Positions 11,726-23,853 of a stretch of 64,000 nucleotides of DNA are shown here, piece after piece. Below the pieces are notes generated by a model, which saw only the letters and a program-made list of their open reading frames with translations, was not told where the DNA came from and did no database searches. The translations under genes and the position numbers were made by a program. Position 1 is the stretch's first letter. Every line of letters starts with the position of its first letter. The stretch comes from Termitomyces sp. T153 (Eukaryota > Basidiomycota > Agaricomycetes > Agaricales > Lyophyllaceae), in contig JACKQL020000006.1 in assembly GCA_018296165.2 (NCBI GenBank), forward strand, positions 1,054,001-1,118,000. The letters are read 5' to 3'.

Positions 11726-14700
11726 ATGGCAACTCTAACCCGTCCGAAAGAATCCACAAGCCTATCATCGAGCCCTCCCTTAACTTCCGGCATTCCTAGT
11801 CCGTTTCCACGCGAACAGTTTGTTCGCTTACAACAACAATTACTGGATGATGCTTCCGCCCAGCAAGTGGATAGTCAGCCGGGCCCATCTCATGTTGTAG
11901 ACTCCGAAAACGCAAGAGAACCTGAGACTGAAGGCATTCTAGTGAGCCCATACCATTTCTTGGCTTTTGACGTGATTACTCAATCCATAATATTCTAGCA
12001 AGAGGTTATGCCATCCATTGTACACGTCCAGAAATCCTGTCTGGCTACTTTGAACAACCTTCTCTCTGTTTCTATTGGTTGGAGCCCAATAGTTCCAGAC
12101 TGGAGCTGTGGATACTCCATAGCCTCAGGTTCTCAAACGTCAGGAACGACACTCTCTTCCGCACTTCAGGCTCTTGTCACCAATCTCCGTAACAGACAAG
12201 GTACAGAGGGTATGATCCAAATTGCCAGCGGGCAGGATGATGTTGAATTGTTGACCGAACTCCGCATGAAGGTCAAAGCAATCTCATCCAGCTGGCTACC
12301 TGCGGATGCGCTGCTTGCAAATTCACTTGTCTCTTTGTTATCTCATCTCCAGAGGTTATCGACAATCAAGTTGAGTTCCACGAAATCCCTGCCCGAGACC
12401 ACCTCTTCCGGCCCTACTGATGTTGCTAGCCCCTTCGACCCTTTCTCCAGTCTAAGGCGCCATCTCAGTGATCTACAGATCGAGCGCCTTTCATCGCAGC
12501 CAGAAATCCTAGGACCGGATGCACCCCCCGTCCTGGCAGTGGAGGCCGCCCTTCTTTGGAACAAGATTGACGAGGAACTGGACTCCGTTATGACCATGTG
12601 CAAGGAGCGCGCAGAAAATCTCTTGCGTCACCAGCCTGATACCATCAGCCTTCCTCCGGAATATGATCATGAGGATGATTACCAGGATTATAAGAGTGAC
12701 ATACTCCCGGAATACGACGAGGCCGGTGTTCGAACATCCATCGATTCTAAATCTCGACATTCCCTACATCCGCCCACGATGTCAGCACGAGACGAAAAGA
12801 TGAGACTCGACCTAGAGGGTGTGACTACGGCCATCGACAGGCTGTATCTTGTTACACCACAGCTGCATAACCAGCGCGTCGAACTCAAGTCAACCAAACT
12901 CGCGCAGCTGGAGAATGCCAGGAAGGAGGAAATGCAAACCCCAAGGGCTGGAAAACAGAAAAAGGATGACATACAGGATTTTGAAAGGATGTTGGATCTT
13001 CTGGGAAAGGCGTCGGAGCGAACGCTCACTAATCAAAGTGTCGTCCTGGAGGGAGGGCTTCCTGCCAAGCTGGAGAAAGCTCGACAAAAGGAGCTAGTCG
13101 ATGTATGTTAACTCGTACTATCTCTAAACATAGCCTTCTCATTCACTGTCTCAGAAACAAGCGTTCGTCGAACAGCTAGCGAAGCATTCTTCGGCGGGAC
13201 GTCTGCACAGTCAAGATACAGTTATGCAGTCACGAACGAAGGACCCTCATGCCCTCCTCACACTTCCTGAATTCATCCGCGAGGCAGTCCCTTCATCAGT
13301 GGTTCGAGCTGATCCAAGAGCCCTACTTACACTACCGGAATTTGTCAAAGAATCACCCCCTGCACATCTTGTGGTCAACGTGCCAGAGATGTCATCCCAT
13401 GAAGATAGGAAAAACTCAAGGCACCGCAGTCTCTCAGCTCCTCCTTTGTCCTGGCTTCGCTCATCCTCGTCCAAATCATCATCTAGTCACAGCAGCTCTA
13501 GCACGTCACAATCTCAACCGTTATCGACTGCAAATGGTATGAAATTCTTCCATTTATTGTTTCAGCTGTTCACATGAATCTTCAGTCGGGCTCGAAGTAT
13601 ACTATGTTGCGGAGAACCACGAAAATCTGCGGCACGTGCTTGTGTTCTTCACGGTGACCGGTGCCACCCCAGGAATTGACATAGAAGCCGAAGTCCTCCC
13701 GCCCTTCCCAGAGAACCACTGTGAAGGCGGCGACCATCTAATTATCCGCAGTGGATCTCGTAACTCCCTACCTCTGCTCCTTCCCGCCCGTATCCTTCCC
13801 GGTAAACAGGAAGTCCGTGTCCAACGCACGCACTTTGAAATCAAGCTGGCCGCTGTTGGGCCGCGTCCCTCCGCTGATTCACCCGTTGAGGACCCACCTC
13901 CGCTCCTTGACGCAGCACAACTTTCGGCTGCGAACCCTTCGTCCTTCATCTGTGCATCGTGCTCGCTTATCCTCGTACAAGCCGCAAAGATCGACGAGTA
14001 TCGTGACCTACCATCGGAACACTGGCAAGAGCTTGTGGATGCCTGGATGTGTCACTCTGACCAGAAGCTGCATGATCAAGTGATGAAACATGGAAAGACT
14101 GGGTTTTGGCCGGAAGCAGAACAGGCACTCGTTGGCGGAAGCTATATCTTGTTCGAGGAATCATCGATGGCTCAACATAATCTTCATCTTACGGAAGAAG
14201 CGAAGGTGCGTCACTCTCTTTTCTTTACGTATATTTTGTCCTATCACAATTGGATGGCTAAGAAGACCGGCGTTGGCCTCCACCAGCGGTCGACCGGCCT
14301 TGCCACTTCTAAAACTTTTGATTGCTGGTGCTTGCGGTTCTTCGAAGCCCATGATGGTTTTGGGGAGGCACATCATCGAGCTAAGATAGTGGATGAGTGC
14401 GAAGGCGGCGACTGTATCGGTCGATACAAAACATCCTAGAATAACGGACGTGACTTCCTGGCCACGTTCGCTTGCTCGCTCAAACAACTCTCGTGTTTAT
14501 AAGGCACACGTCATGGGAGCTACGATTGAGACTACATTTCTAACATTTCTTATACATGTGATGCAAGACTTGGTACTCATGGCCATTTTGCAGGTTGGAG
14601 AAGACTGGCGTCTTGCTCGATGTCTATGTGGAGCTGTCCTGGGTCGATACCAGGAACATTCAAAAGGCAACGGGACGCGGAATATCTTCAGGCTGCTCAA

Positions 14701-15325
14701 GTTTGCCATCCGCCCAGTCAGCAGCTTGAACATCGAGTTCGTGCATATGTACTTCTTTTCTTTTGACCGACGTCCTCAATATGCTTGCTCAGACCCTTCA
14801 GGATACCGCTTTCGGCATTCCTCGTTGAAGATATGACGGAATTCGTTCGAGCTCACGCAACATACAGATTTGTCATTTTGGATGATGAAGAGGAGCTCCC
14901 TCGCATCCTCGTATGGTTTACCCGCTTCCAAATCTTTCACGATAACTAATTCATTTTTGACACATACAGATTTGGTTGTTCAAGCCCAGCATCCAGCTTG
15001 CTTATACCACTCCTACTCCATATGTTATACAGAAGAGTGCATCCATCCACGCCGCTAAAGTCCTATTCAAAATCTTGACGTCTTCAGAACGGACATCAGA
15101 TCTCAGAACGTGAGCATGCTCCTTTTGAGTTCATCAGGTACTAACGAGTCCACGGCTTATAGGATTTTGGCTAAATATCCTGGCTTTCCGCAGGCGGAAT
15201 ATCTATCATATCCCATCTATGTATGTCGTCGCCTGTCCGGCCTGTTGAGAGAGAGCAACAACGCATATCCGGAGACTCTGCGCATGATGACTGGTTTGGA
15301 AGTGGGCTGGCTCCATCGTGCTTAG
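11726..15325 (+). CDS. HECT_2 / UBE3D-like E2-binding ubiquitin ligase, long N-terminal extension
   Basis: The C-terminal part matches the UBE3D (HECT_2, E2-binding) family: LPSEHWQELVDAWMCHSDQ near 14012, CASCSLILVQAAKI near 13954, then EDWRLARCLCGAVLGR near 14600 and ILIWLFKPS near 14990. Human UBE3D has about 389 residues. Here roughly 600 residues precede that module, with low-complexity Ser/Pro stretches, a charged helical segment (12790-13100) and a duplicated LLTLPEF motif at 13243 and 13327. Start ATG at 11726. Introns joined in frame: 11942-11998; 13103-13154; and one ending near 13586 that joins ...STAN to VGLEVYYV. Exon borders at 14200-14600 are uncertain because no frame is continuous there. 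Likely role: a ubiquitin E3 or accessory factor acting on an E2. The extension could be a separate gene, but the in-frame splice argues against that. Confidence 0.78.
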
Positions 15326-16224
15326 TTACTAGACGCTTTACTATAATGGTGATGCAATACTCTTCGCCTGTTCAATAGTTCGACGGCTTGAAGAGGTCCA
15401 TAAATAAAGTACTGTTATACTTTCCCGTCCAACTGTGCAAACATCACGATCTCCGTCGTGTCCTGTTGTAGACACGCATAACCCATCACCTAGTAATCCG
15501 AAATTCGATTTCTGCATGAACGTCATCTGCTCAACCAAAATGTTCCCTCTATCGCGAGAATGCACCCTTCATCCTTCGATGAGAACAAGGTCGTCCAGAA
15601 CAAGAAACCCTTGATTTTCAGTGTAAACGGGCTTTCGCTCTGTCTGTTGAAAGATTTGGTTCGCAGTAATTGCAGTAATTGCGGAAAACTAGTCACGAAC
15701 TGAAACTTACTTCTATAAACGCATGTTCGGCAATAAATGAGTATATCTCATAAAAAACGTATCGGAAAGGCTTCGAATCCTCTTGTTGAGGATCTCCAAG
15801 TTACAATGGGGGCCGAGGAACTTGAACATCAAGTTGAAAGTTACGACTGCTTCTAATTGTCTACTCCTCTGCTACCTTGTGATCACAATTGTCGGCGTTC
15901 CCATTCGTTGCGACATTGGAAGCATGTCCCGATTTTCTCTGTGCAGACTATCTTAAGCCGCCTTCAGCAAATTGGGGGAACCTGGAAGTTTATAGAACTA
16001 TGATGAGGACACCGAGGCTAAACATTCTACAAGCCTCTTCTAGACACATCCTGGGATATTTGGAGAGTTCAAAACGACTCAATTTCACAGCAGGTAGAGA
16101 GGTATATGAGCTGGTTTCAATCATTCAAAAGCGTTCCATACTAAACAGGGCTGATATTCTGAAGACACATCTCTCAAGATGCCAATGTAAATCATGGGCC
16201 TCATCATTTTTCGAATGCTGGCAT
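15326..16224. other. Intergenic, with a possible minus-strand gene remnant
   Basis: No complete gene. On the minus strand, two stretches at about 15580-15810 can be spliced (donor GTAAGT near 15712) to read FRYVFYEIYSFIAEHAFIE followed by a 30-residue tail ending LVLIEG. There is a stop upstream in the same frame and no start or domain I recognise, so this may be the 3' end of a lost gene. A plus-strand frame at 15889-16233 has no recognisable features and overlaps the next gene's end. Confidence 0.35.
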
Positions 16225-17385
16225 CTACAGTAGGATGGGAAGCGTTTTTTCAAACCATTCAACAGTCTGTTGAAACGCTTTCCTATGGGCTTCTGTAACT
16301 TGAGTGAGACTCAGATTAGGCCGGGCCGCAAAACCATGTGCCGTCCCTATAGAGAATCAAAGGACCACAATTCAGCATAAAAACGTTTACAACAGCACCG
16401 CATTGATACAACCTTCATAATCCTTGAATTCATACTCGACGAATTTATCTGTTCCTTGACGTTTTGCAAAGGAAGCCTCAACTTGCAGGCGATATGCACG
16501 ATTGAAGAACAGGTCGTCTGAGGTAAGATGTTGATTGTGAATTGAAGAAAAAGGAAAGCGAAAGTCAGACCTTCAGCGCATACCCATGAGGCTGGCGTCT
16601 GTTTAATCAGATATTTTTACGTTCAGAGATCACGCGGACTGACTGAATCGAAGTCTTACATTGATAGCCTCAGCCTGCCCGATAGAAAAGGGCCCTGGAT
16701 GGCAGACCACAATGCTCTGGACTAGACCCGTAGAGCCGAGACGAATGGCCGTCGCACCACCAAAGCAATACCTAGCCGATGGAGGGTGAATATGCAGCGT
16801 ATCTTACAAGTGGCGTAGACCAGACAAACCCCACGGCGCCAAGCTTCTGATAATTCTTCTCTTCTAAAATGGCTGAAATAAACTGTGTGAAGGACAGATG
16901 TTATAGCGGACCAGCTTCCTCATAGTATTGAACTGGCCTTGGAAAGTCTAGCATCAACCACAGCCGGTCGACTGCTGTAAGCGGCAGGAAGTTTGGGAAT
17001 CATCGCGAGAATGAATCTAAACCATTTGAAAAGAGTCATCTTGACGCCGGCACGGTCAGGTAGTAGGAACATCGAGTCTAAATTTGCCAATGGTCTCCCT
17101 GGGTAATAAGATCGGTGAATTCTGAAGCATACTCGCTTCATGACTGATTATACCTTCAAAGTAGTCTGGAACCCACACATCGCACCGTAGTTCGGCCGCG
17201 AGCTTATCCGCAAGAATTTTGGAGTTCTTAAGAGATAGACCAAATGCATCCGTCAGGAGGAGAATAGCACGTTTCGATTTAGACGAATTGCCAGGAGCTG
17301 GTGCGAAGTAGGCGCCTTGGCTACTAAAAGCTCCTGTAGGTTCGCCAGGAAGGATGTCCCCTGTCAAACAGTCTGGACAACTCAT
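16225..17385 (-). CDS. Dienelactone hydrolase family protein, copy 1
   Basis: An alpha/beta hydrolase of the dienelactone hydrolase type, which uses a Cys-Asp-His triad on lactone or ester substrates. The start is placed at 17385 (MSCPDCLTGD...), a conserved opening in fungal members. ILLLTDAFGLSL lies near 17260. The nucleophile elbow is RYCFGGATAIRLG near 16760, and the histidine region is GTAHGFAARPNL near 16330. The last exon ends FEKTLPILL with TAG at 16225-16227. At least four exons separated by short introns. Its closest relative in the window is the gene at 27920-28995, same strand, with the same MSCPDC opening. Substrate unknown. Confidence 0.88.
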
Positions 17386-18078
17386 AGAGGCAGAGAGAAG
17401 GAGGAAGGATGATCGCACACCCGACGCGACATAATAAGCGGTGGGAACAAAGAATGTGTGAACAACGTGCGGCTAGTAGGAACACACTTTTGGGGCTAAT
17501 AGTAATTACGTTAAATCACTCAAAAGTTGCCAATCATTCCCAGAATCAATTCCCGCTACTCTCACCGTTGGTGCTAGAATCTGTATCCAAGCAAAAGAAA
17601 AAGGTTCAGGTCATGCCAATTCTTTGGCCACTTTTCATCATGGAAAAAGACATCTTTCATTGTCCTAAAGCCTTTTTCCATGAGAAATAGATCTATTGGA
17701 AATGACACAACACATTTCTTTCTCAATATTTCTCAGAGAAATATGATTGGCTGCCAGTATTGTCTGTTCAGGATTTTTAGAGCACCCGAGCACTTTTCTG
17801 CCAATTGCTGTGGAGCAAGGGTTCATCAGGTCAACCATGTATTTGTATTTCACATGAGTTCATTCTTAGCACATCCTGGACCTCTTTCATTTTCTTTTCA
17901 GTACTGCACTGACTGTCTACAGTAATGTGGGTCTCATTCTTTTCCAGGGAGGGCCATATCCCCAGTCTCAGATATCATATGGAACTTGTCACTCCTATTC
18001 AGGTTCTTCCTACCTTGAAGTCCATGTCTATGTACTCAAATAACTTAATGCATCACTAAATCATCAATGTGTGGTGGT
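17386..18078. other. Upstream region of DLH copy 1 grading into CpG-poor repeat DNA
   Basis: The first about 180 bases have normal CpG and may hold the hydrolase promoter. From about 17580 CpG becomes rare (one seen, near 17787) and the sequence resembles the CpG-poor DNA right of the copia element, so it is probably the left half of an older repeat that copia split. The last five bases (18074-18078, GTGGT) are the left copy of the copia target duplication. Confidence 0.5.
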
Positions 18079-18377
18079 TGTTAGCCCTATAGGTCAATAG
18101 TCAGCTCCTACTCGATCACGTGTTATCAGTGTTACGCTTCGCGCTTGTGTCACACTACTCCCTCAGTTGTTTCCTCCATCTTGTGGACGACTCTGAGGGA
18201 GTAAGTGTTATTCTTTTGCTACTATACTTAGTTCTACTAACGCGTTCTACTTAGTTACATTCTTTTGTCGTCACTAGGTACACGTTAATCTCAGTTGTTT
18301 CCTCCATCTTGTGGACGACTCTGAGGGATTACATTCTTTTGTCGTCACTAGATCGGTTTTTCAGTGCCAGGCCGGCA
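18079..18377 (+). repeat. 5' LTR of the copia element
   Basis: It starts TGTTAGCCC and ends GCCGGCA. An inverted repeat CTCCCTCAG (18158-18166) / CTGAGGGAG (18193-18201) can form a stem with a 26-base loop. The loop sequence, with one-sided flanks, recurs at 18290-18328, and TTACATTCTTTTGTCGTCAC recurs at 18255 and 18329, so the LTR contains internal duplications. Confidence 0.97.
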
Positions 18378-18387
18378 GGTTATGGGC
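18378..18387 (+). other. Probable primer-binding site (half-tRNA type)
   Basis: GGTTATGGGC directly follows the 5' LTR. It resembles the complement of the anticodon-loop end of initiator tRNA-Met, the arrangement known from Drosophila copia, where a cleaved tRNA half primes synthesis. The identification is by memory of that motif. Confidence 0.5.
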
Positions 18388-18542
18388 ATCCTTTTTGGAT
18401 TGCCGTGCCACTACTGAGCCGTTGGAACAACTCACCACTAGCTCTTGGGTTATTATTCACTCTTTACATCCGTTTTATACAATCGATTGGTCGTGATCGT
18501 AACGCTTGATCCCTCTGTCTTAGCGGTCTCCGGGCGTATTCC

Positions 18543-21500
18543 ATGGATCCGTTCCTTCCGCCATCTCAGTCTCCTCATCTTACAGCTCCGGCACCGGGCC
18601 TGGGCTCTTGGGTCGATACGCAGGGTAACGCCGCCAGAACCTCTTTCCCTTGCCATGACCCTCCCCCCCATCTTTTTCCTTCTTCTTCGAATACAAATTC
18701 CACCTTAGTTCCCAAGCCTACACGTCGTTCTCGTCCGCATATACCTTCCTCTTTATCGAATACTTTTTCCTCTGCTCCTTTAGACACGCCAACTCCAACA
18801 AATATCAATCCCATTTTGCCGCATCCAAATCCTTTAGTTGCTCCTTTCCCCATTCATCCAAACATTTGTCCTCCCTTGGTTCCTCTTCATCCTGATACCG
18901 TACCAATTCGACCAGCTTATACTTTTGTTCTTCCTCAACATGACGTTTTTCATACTCCTCATCCTTTGTGTGCGCCTTTGGCACTGGTTGAATTACCTCG
19001 TTCTCCTTTCACTCCTCCTATGTCACCTTTACATCATAATCTTTCTCGTCCTCCTTCTGTACCTTTAGCTCAACCTATTCCACCGGTGGTGCATACCCCC
19101 CCTTTTCCATACGGTCATTTTCCTGGTCCGCAACCGGCGGCCCCACCTCCCTGTTTACCACCTTTGCCGTTACATGCTCCGGCACCTCCCCCGCAGAATT
19201 TTATTTTTCCAAATGCACCACAGTTCATTCCTCATTCACCATTACCAGAGTATCAGTTTCAACCTTTGCATTTTCAACCACCCCCCCAATATACTGTACC
19301 AGATATTTCTTCTGACAGTAATAAATTACCTCCTCTTTCTTCCATACCTCGTCTTACTGGGTCATCGGATTGGGGTTCTTGGTATACTCATGTCATGACG
19401 CTCATTGAGCATCTGGGCCTGGTAGGGCACATTTGTCCAATTCCTCCACCGGGAACGCCATTCGACGCAACTTGTATAATTGTGGTCCCTCCACCCTACC
19501 CTCCACACAATACGTTGGATGAGGAACACGAATATCAAACTTTTTGGCACAAAGATGGGATATGCTCGCATGTATTGACAGGTAAACTGTCGATGGAGAT
19601 TCTTGGCAGCCTTCCTCCTGCGCATAGTGGACCACACAATTTTCCTACTCGCACAGCTTGGGATATTCTAGCTTGTCTACGTCGCCGTTACAGTGTTGGG
19701 AGCGCTTCATCTGCCAAAGCGCTTAAAGACTCTGTCACTCGTCTCCAATGCATTCCGACTGCTATTCCTGCATATGTTCAAGCATGGCGTACTGTAGTGA
19801 ATCAACTAGACTGCACTGAATGGGATTTCTCTCCTCACGACAAGATTCAAGGGTTCATGGATGGAATTCCCCCCCTGCAGGCTTATGCTCCGATCAGGGA
19901 GGAAGTTCGTTGATCATGGGAGGTTGGACCTCAAGGCACATTCACTTTTGATGTGCTTGCAGATCGGATTCTCGATATTGATATTGAGGTTAAGCGCTGC
20001 AACAACCAACATCGAAACAACAAATCATCGAATTGCAATCCAGTTACCCACACGTCACCGAATACCTCGAATCCGAATACCGAGACGTCGAATGATCAAC
20101 CTGCTCGTTGTGGATCTAATAATGAACATGCAAAAGACTCTAACTTCAGACCAAAAGCAAATGTTGCCATACAGGAACCTATCACTGAACCTATTCCTGC
20201 TCCACCTTCATTTATACCTGACGACAATCGAGATGTAATACCTACTATCGTTGAAGAGGACAATGATATCATTGTGTCAGCTTATTCCTCTGAGCCTGAT
20301 AAGTCTCCGTTGCCTCCCTACCAAGCCTTCTTGAGTTCGGCGGATTCTGCGCTCGTTGCTGACATTTCATTGAAATTCAACTCTATCCTCGACTCACCTA
20401 ATCAAAGATCGAAAGTATTTCTGGTCATATGATCCTAGCCTTGCATCTCCAGTCGGGACAGCGAACTGTGGAACATTAACAACTCTTGCTCGGGGTGAAG
20501 TTCGTTTTCGAGCTCACGTCAATGGAAAGAACGTAATACTCAAACTGCCGGACTGTCTTCATGCCCCAGATATTCCAATCAACTTATTGTCAGTTGGGAC
20601 CATGGTCGAGAACAACCTGACTCTTCTTTTTGAACATGAAGCCACATCAATTTTCTTTCCATCATCTTTTTGCGAACTCCAAGGCAAAGCTATTCAAGCA
20701 ACGATCCACAATAAACTCTTGTTCTTATACTGCGATTTTGTATTACCAGTCCATGACAACTCTGTAGCTTTTCCTGCCCTCGAAATGCCACAGACATCAT
20801 TCCCAAGAGTCCCAATCACAGCTACTCTATGGCATCGTCGATTCGGTCATCCTAGTCAAGATACAACTCGCGCAGTTCTGACTAAGAACTATGCATCTGG
20901 GGTTGAATATGTTGGTCGTATAGAAGATGATCATTGCATTCCCTGTATTCTTGGTAAACAACCAGCTCGCCCTTACGACAATTTTGGTCATCGTGCAAAT
21001 GACATATGCGAATTACTGCACATGGACTCCTGTGGTCCATTTCCGGTACAATTTGCAAATGGACATTCACACCATTTCCACTCCATTCTAGACAACTTCT
21101 CTAATCTAGGGAGTACTGCATTGCTCACCACGCGGGATCAGGCCTGTGATCATTTCAAATCAACAACGGCTCAATGGGAACTTAAGTTGGGAAATAAAGT
21201 TCGAGCGGTACGTTGCGATGGTGCAAAGGAATTCATTCAGGGTAGCCTACGGGATTTTCTCAATGAACGAGGCATTATTGTACAACCAACAGCGGCATAT
21301 GCCCACCAACAAAATGGGAAGGCAGAAAGATATATTAGGACGATTGAAGATACAGCTCAAACGTTGATGGCAGAATTGGGCTTACCCATGTCTTTCCTAG
21401 GTGACGCAATTCTCACTGCACAATATCTTCGAAATTGATTACCAACATCTACCCTACCAACACTTGTAACACCATTCGAAGTCATGGAAAATTCCAAACC

Positions 21501-23811
21501 CGATTTATCACATCTTCGAGTATGGGGTTGCCAGTGTTTTGTCCTGCATCCTAAAGAAACTCACCGAAAAGGAGACACACATAGATTTGAAGCAATATTC
21601 GTAGGATATGATGAAGATCAAATAGGCTGGCGTGTTTGTGATATGAACGGTCGATACTTCTTTTCAAGAGATGTTGTATTCAACGAAAATATCCGTGGTC
21701 GCCTGAAAACTTCATCATCTCGAATACAATCTCAATCTCCGAATTGCACCTCAAATCCACAAGATACATTACTTGAATCATCCCTTCCCATCCGTTCTCA
21801 ATCTGTATCCCCCACAATACCACATTCTGACCAACATATTGAATCTCACCAGTCATCAGAATCAAATCACTCTCGACCTAAACGAATGATAAAACACACA
21901 CCTGCAGGCCAAGCTTTCATAGAAGAGATAGCCCAATGAAATGAAAAACTCACACGTCTTCGAGCAAATCGCCAATCTCGACTCAATCCTCATCAAGGAC
22001 TATCAGCAATCCTCGACATAAATGCCTTGATGACAACTGCTAACTTCTCCGATTCTATTGATGATTTAACATCACTGGAAGTACCTATCCTTTCAGATTA
22101 TAAAGCTTATGTTACTCATGGACCTGACCCCCTTTGTTTTTGGACGCCTCGACAATACGATCTTACCAAAGCGCCAGAAAACTACTACAAAGCAACACAT
22201 CGTAGTGATGCTCACATATGGCAAGCGGCGATGGAATGTGAAGTTGAAAGTCTTCGTGCCCAAAGGGTTTTCACACCTGCGGATCTCCCACCGGGTCGAA
22301 AAGCAATTGGAGTAAGATGGGTATATGCTCACAAATACAATCCAGATGGTTCATCAATTGCAGGGAAAGAGAAAGCTTGTTTAGTTGCACAAGGTTTTAG
22401 CCAACGCCCAGAAGACTATGGATCTACATATGCTCCGGTCGCCAAAATGACGAGTATTCAAATCACTCTGGCATACGCTGCACTACATGACCTCGAACTT
22501 TTTTGTTTTGATGTCAAGACTGCGTTTCTCAACGCCCCTCTAACGCACGAGATATATTTGAAACAGATACCTGGTTTTCCTGATTCCAACCCAAAGAAAG
22601 TAAACCGTGCTTTACGCGCTCTATATGGACTCAAACAAGCGTCTCACAAATGGTACGCAATCTTGCGTGAGAAACTAGAGGCTTTAGGTCTAACCAGGTG
22701 TAACGTGGATCACGGAGTCTTTTTCGGTCGATTCACATCCCCTCCTCACGCATCAATACCCATGCTGGAAAACAGTAACAAACTTCTCATCGTACTTTGC
22801 GTCCATGTCGATGACGGTCTCAATGCCACGAATTCGATTCCTTTGTACAATTGGATTGTTTCTGAGCTCAACAAACACTTTGAAGTCAAGGATACAGGCC
22901 CAATCAATCTATACCTGGGAATTCAAGTTGACCGGGATCGAGTGAACAGAAAACTGTGGTTATCGCAGAAAGGTTTTGTTTTGGATCTACTCAGCACATA
23001 CAAACTGCTTGATGCCTCACCTCTCTCACTCCCGCTTCATGGAAATATACATGATCTACCTGATCCTCCTCCTAACTCAATACCCGACGTGCCTGACGAA
23101 GAGATTACCGTTCACTATCAACGCTTGGTTGGATCAATCTTGTACCTCAGTCTCTGTACACGACCGGATCTAGCTTTCACGGCGATGTCACTAGGGCAAT
23201 ATAATTCCAACCCGACTCGAGCTCATCTACTTGTGGCAAAACGTGTATTACGATACATATCTGGGACACGAGATTATGCCTTGGAATATAACTTCACACA
23301 TCCATCGCCGGATCCGCCTACAAGATTAATCCTTCCAGCAGATTTTGGGGTTGTCGATGCCGATTGGGCTTCGGATGCGAATACTCGACAAAGTGTTTCA
23401 GGATATGCTTTCTTCCTCTACTCAAGTCTGGTGTCTTGGTCTTCAACGAAACAGAAAACAGTTGCTTTATCGTCAACAGAGGCAGAATATATGGCCTTAT
23501 CCCATGCAATTCGTGAAGCCATTTCTATCAGGTTTCTACTTACATCCCTTGATCTTCCCGTTCCTTGACCTCTACAGATTTTCTGTGATAACAAAAGTGC
23601 TCTCGACATTGCAAATTCAGAGTCGACGACATCAAGGTCAAAACATATAGATATACGCTATCACTTTATACGTGATCAATTAAAGACTGGTTCTTTCTCG
23701 GCTTCATGGATCTCAACTTCTGACATGATTGCTGATATCTTGACAAAGGCTCTACCGAAAGCTCTACACTACAAATTTGTACCCGCACTCGGACTTGTTT
23801 CTCATTCATGA
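18543..23811 (+). pseudogene. Copia gag-pol, inactivated
   Basis: Gag starts at 18543 with about 260 residues very rich in proline, followed by a copia Gag core (SDWGSWYTHVMTLIEHLGL near 19365). I find no CCHC zinc knuckle. The protease has ILDS at 20385-20396, then a frameshift that removes the glycine of the DSG/DTG motif. Integrase has its HHCC module (WHRRFGH...CIPC near 20830-20950) and D,D,E residues (HMDSCGPF, RCDGAKEF, NGKAERYIRT). RT has FDVKTAFLNAPL near 22510, LYGLKQASHKWY near 22620 and the box HVDDG near 22805 (YVDD in many relatives). RNase H has DADWASDA and SSTEAEYMAL near 23357-23500. In-frame TGA stops lie at 19911, 21436, 21937 and 23566. The normal end is TGA at 23809-23811. 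Confidence 0.93.
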
Positions 23812-23853
23812 TTTCTTTTCTCACACGTACTCTCTACGTTGCTGATGGGGTTG

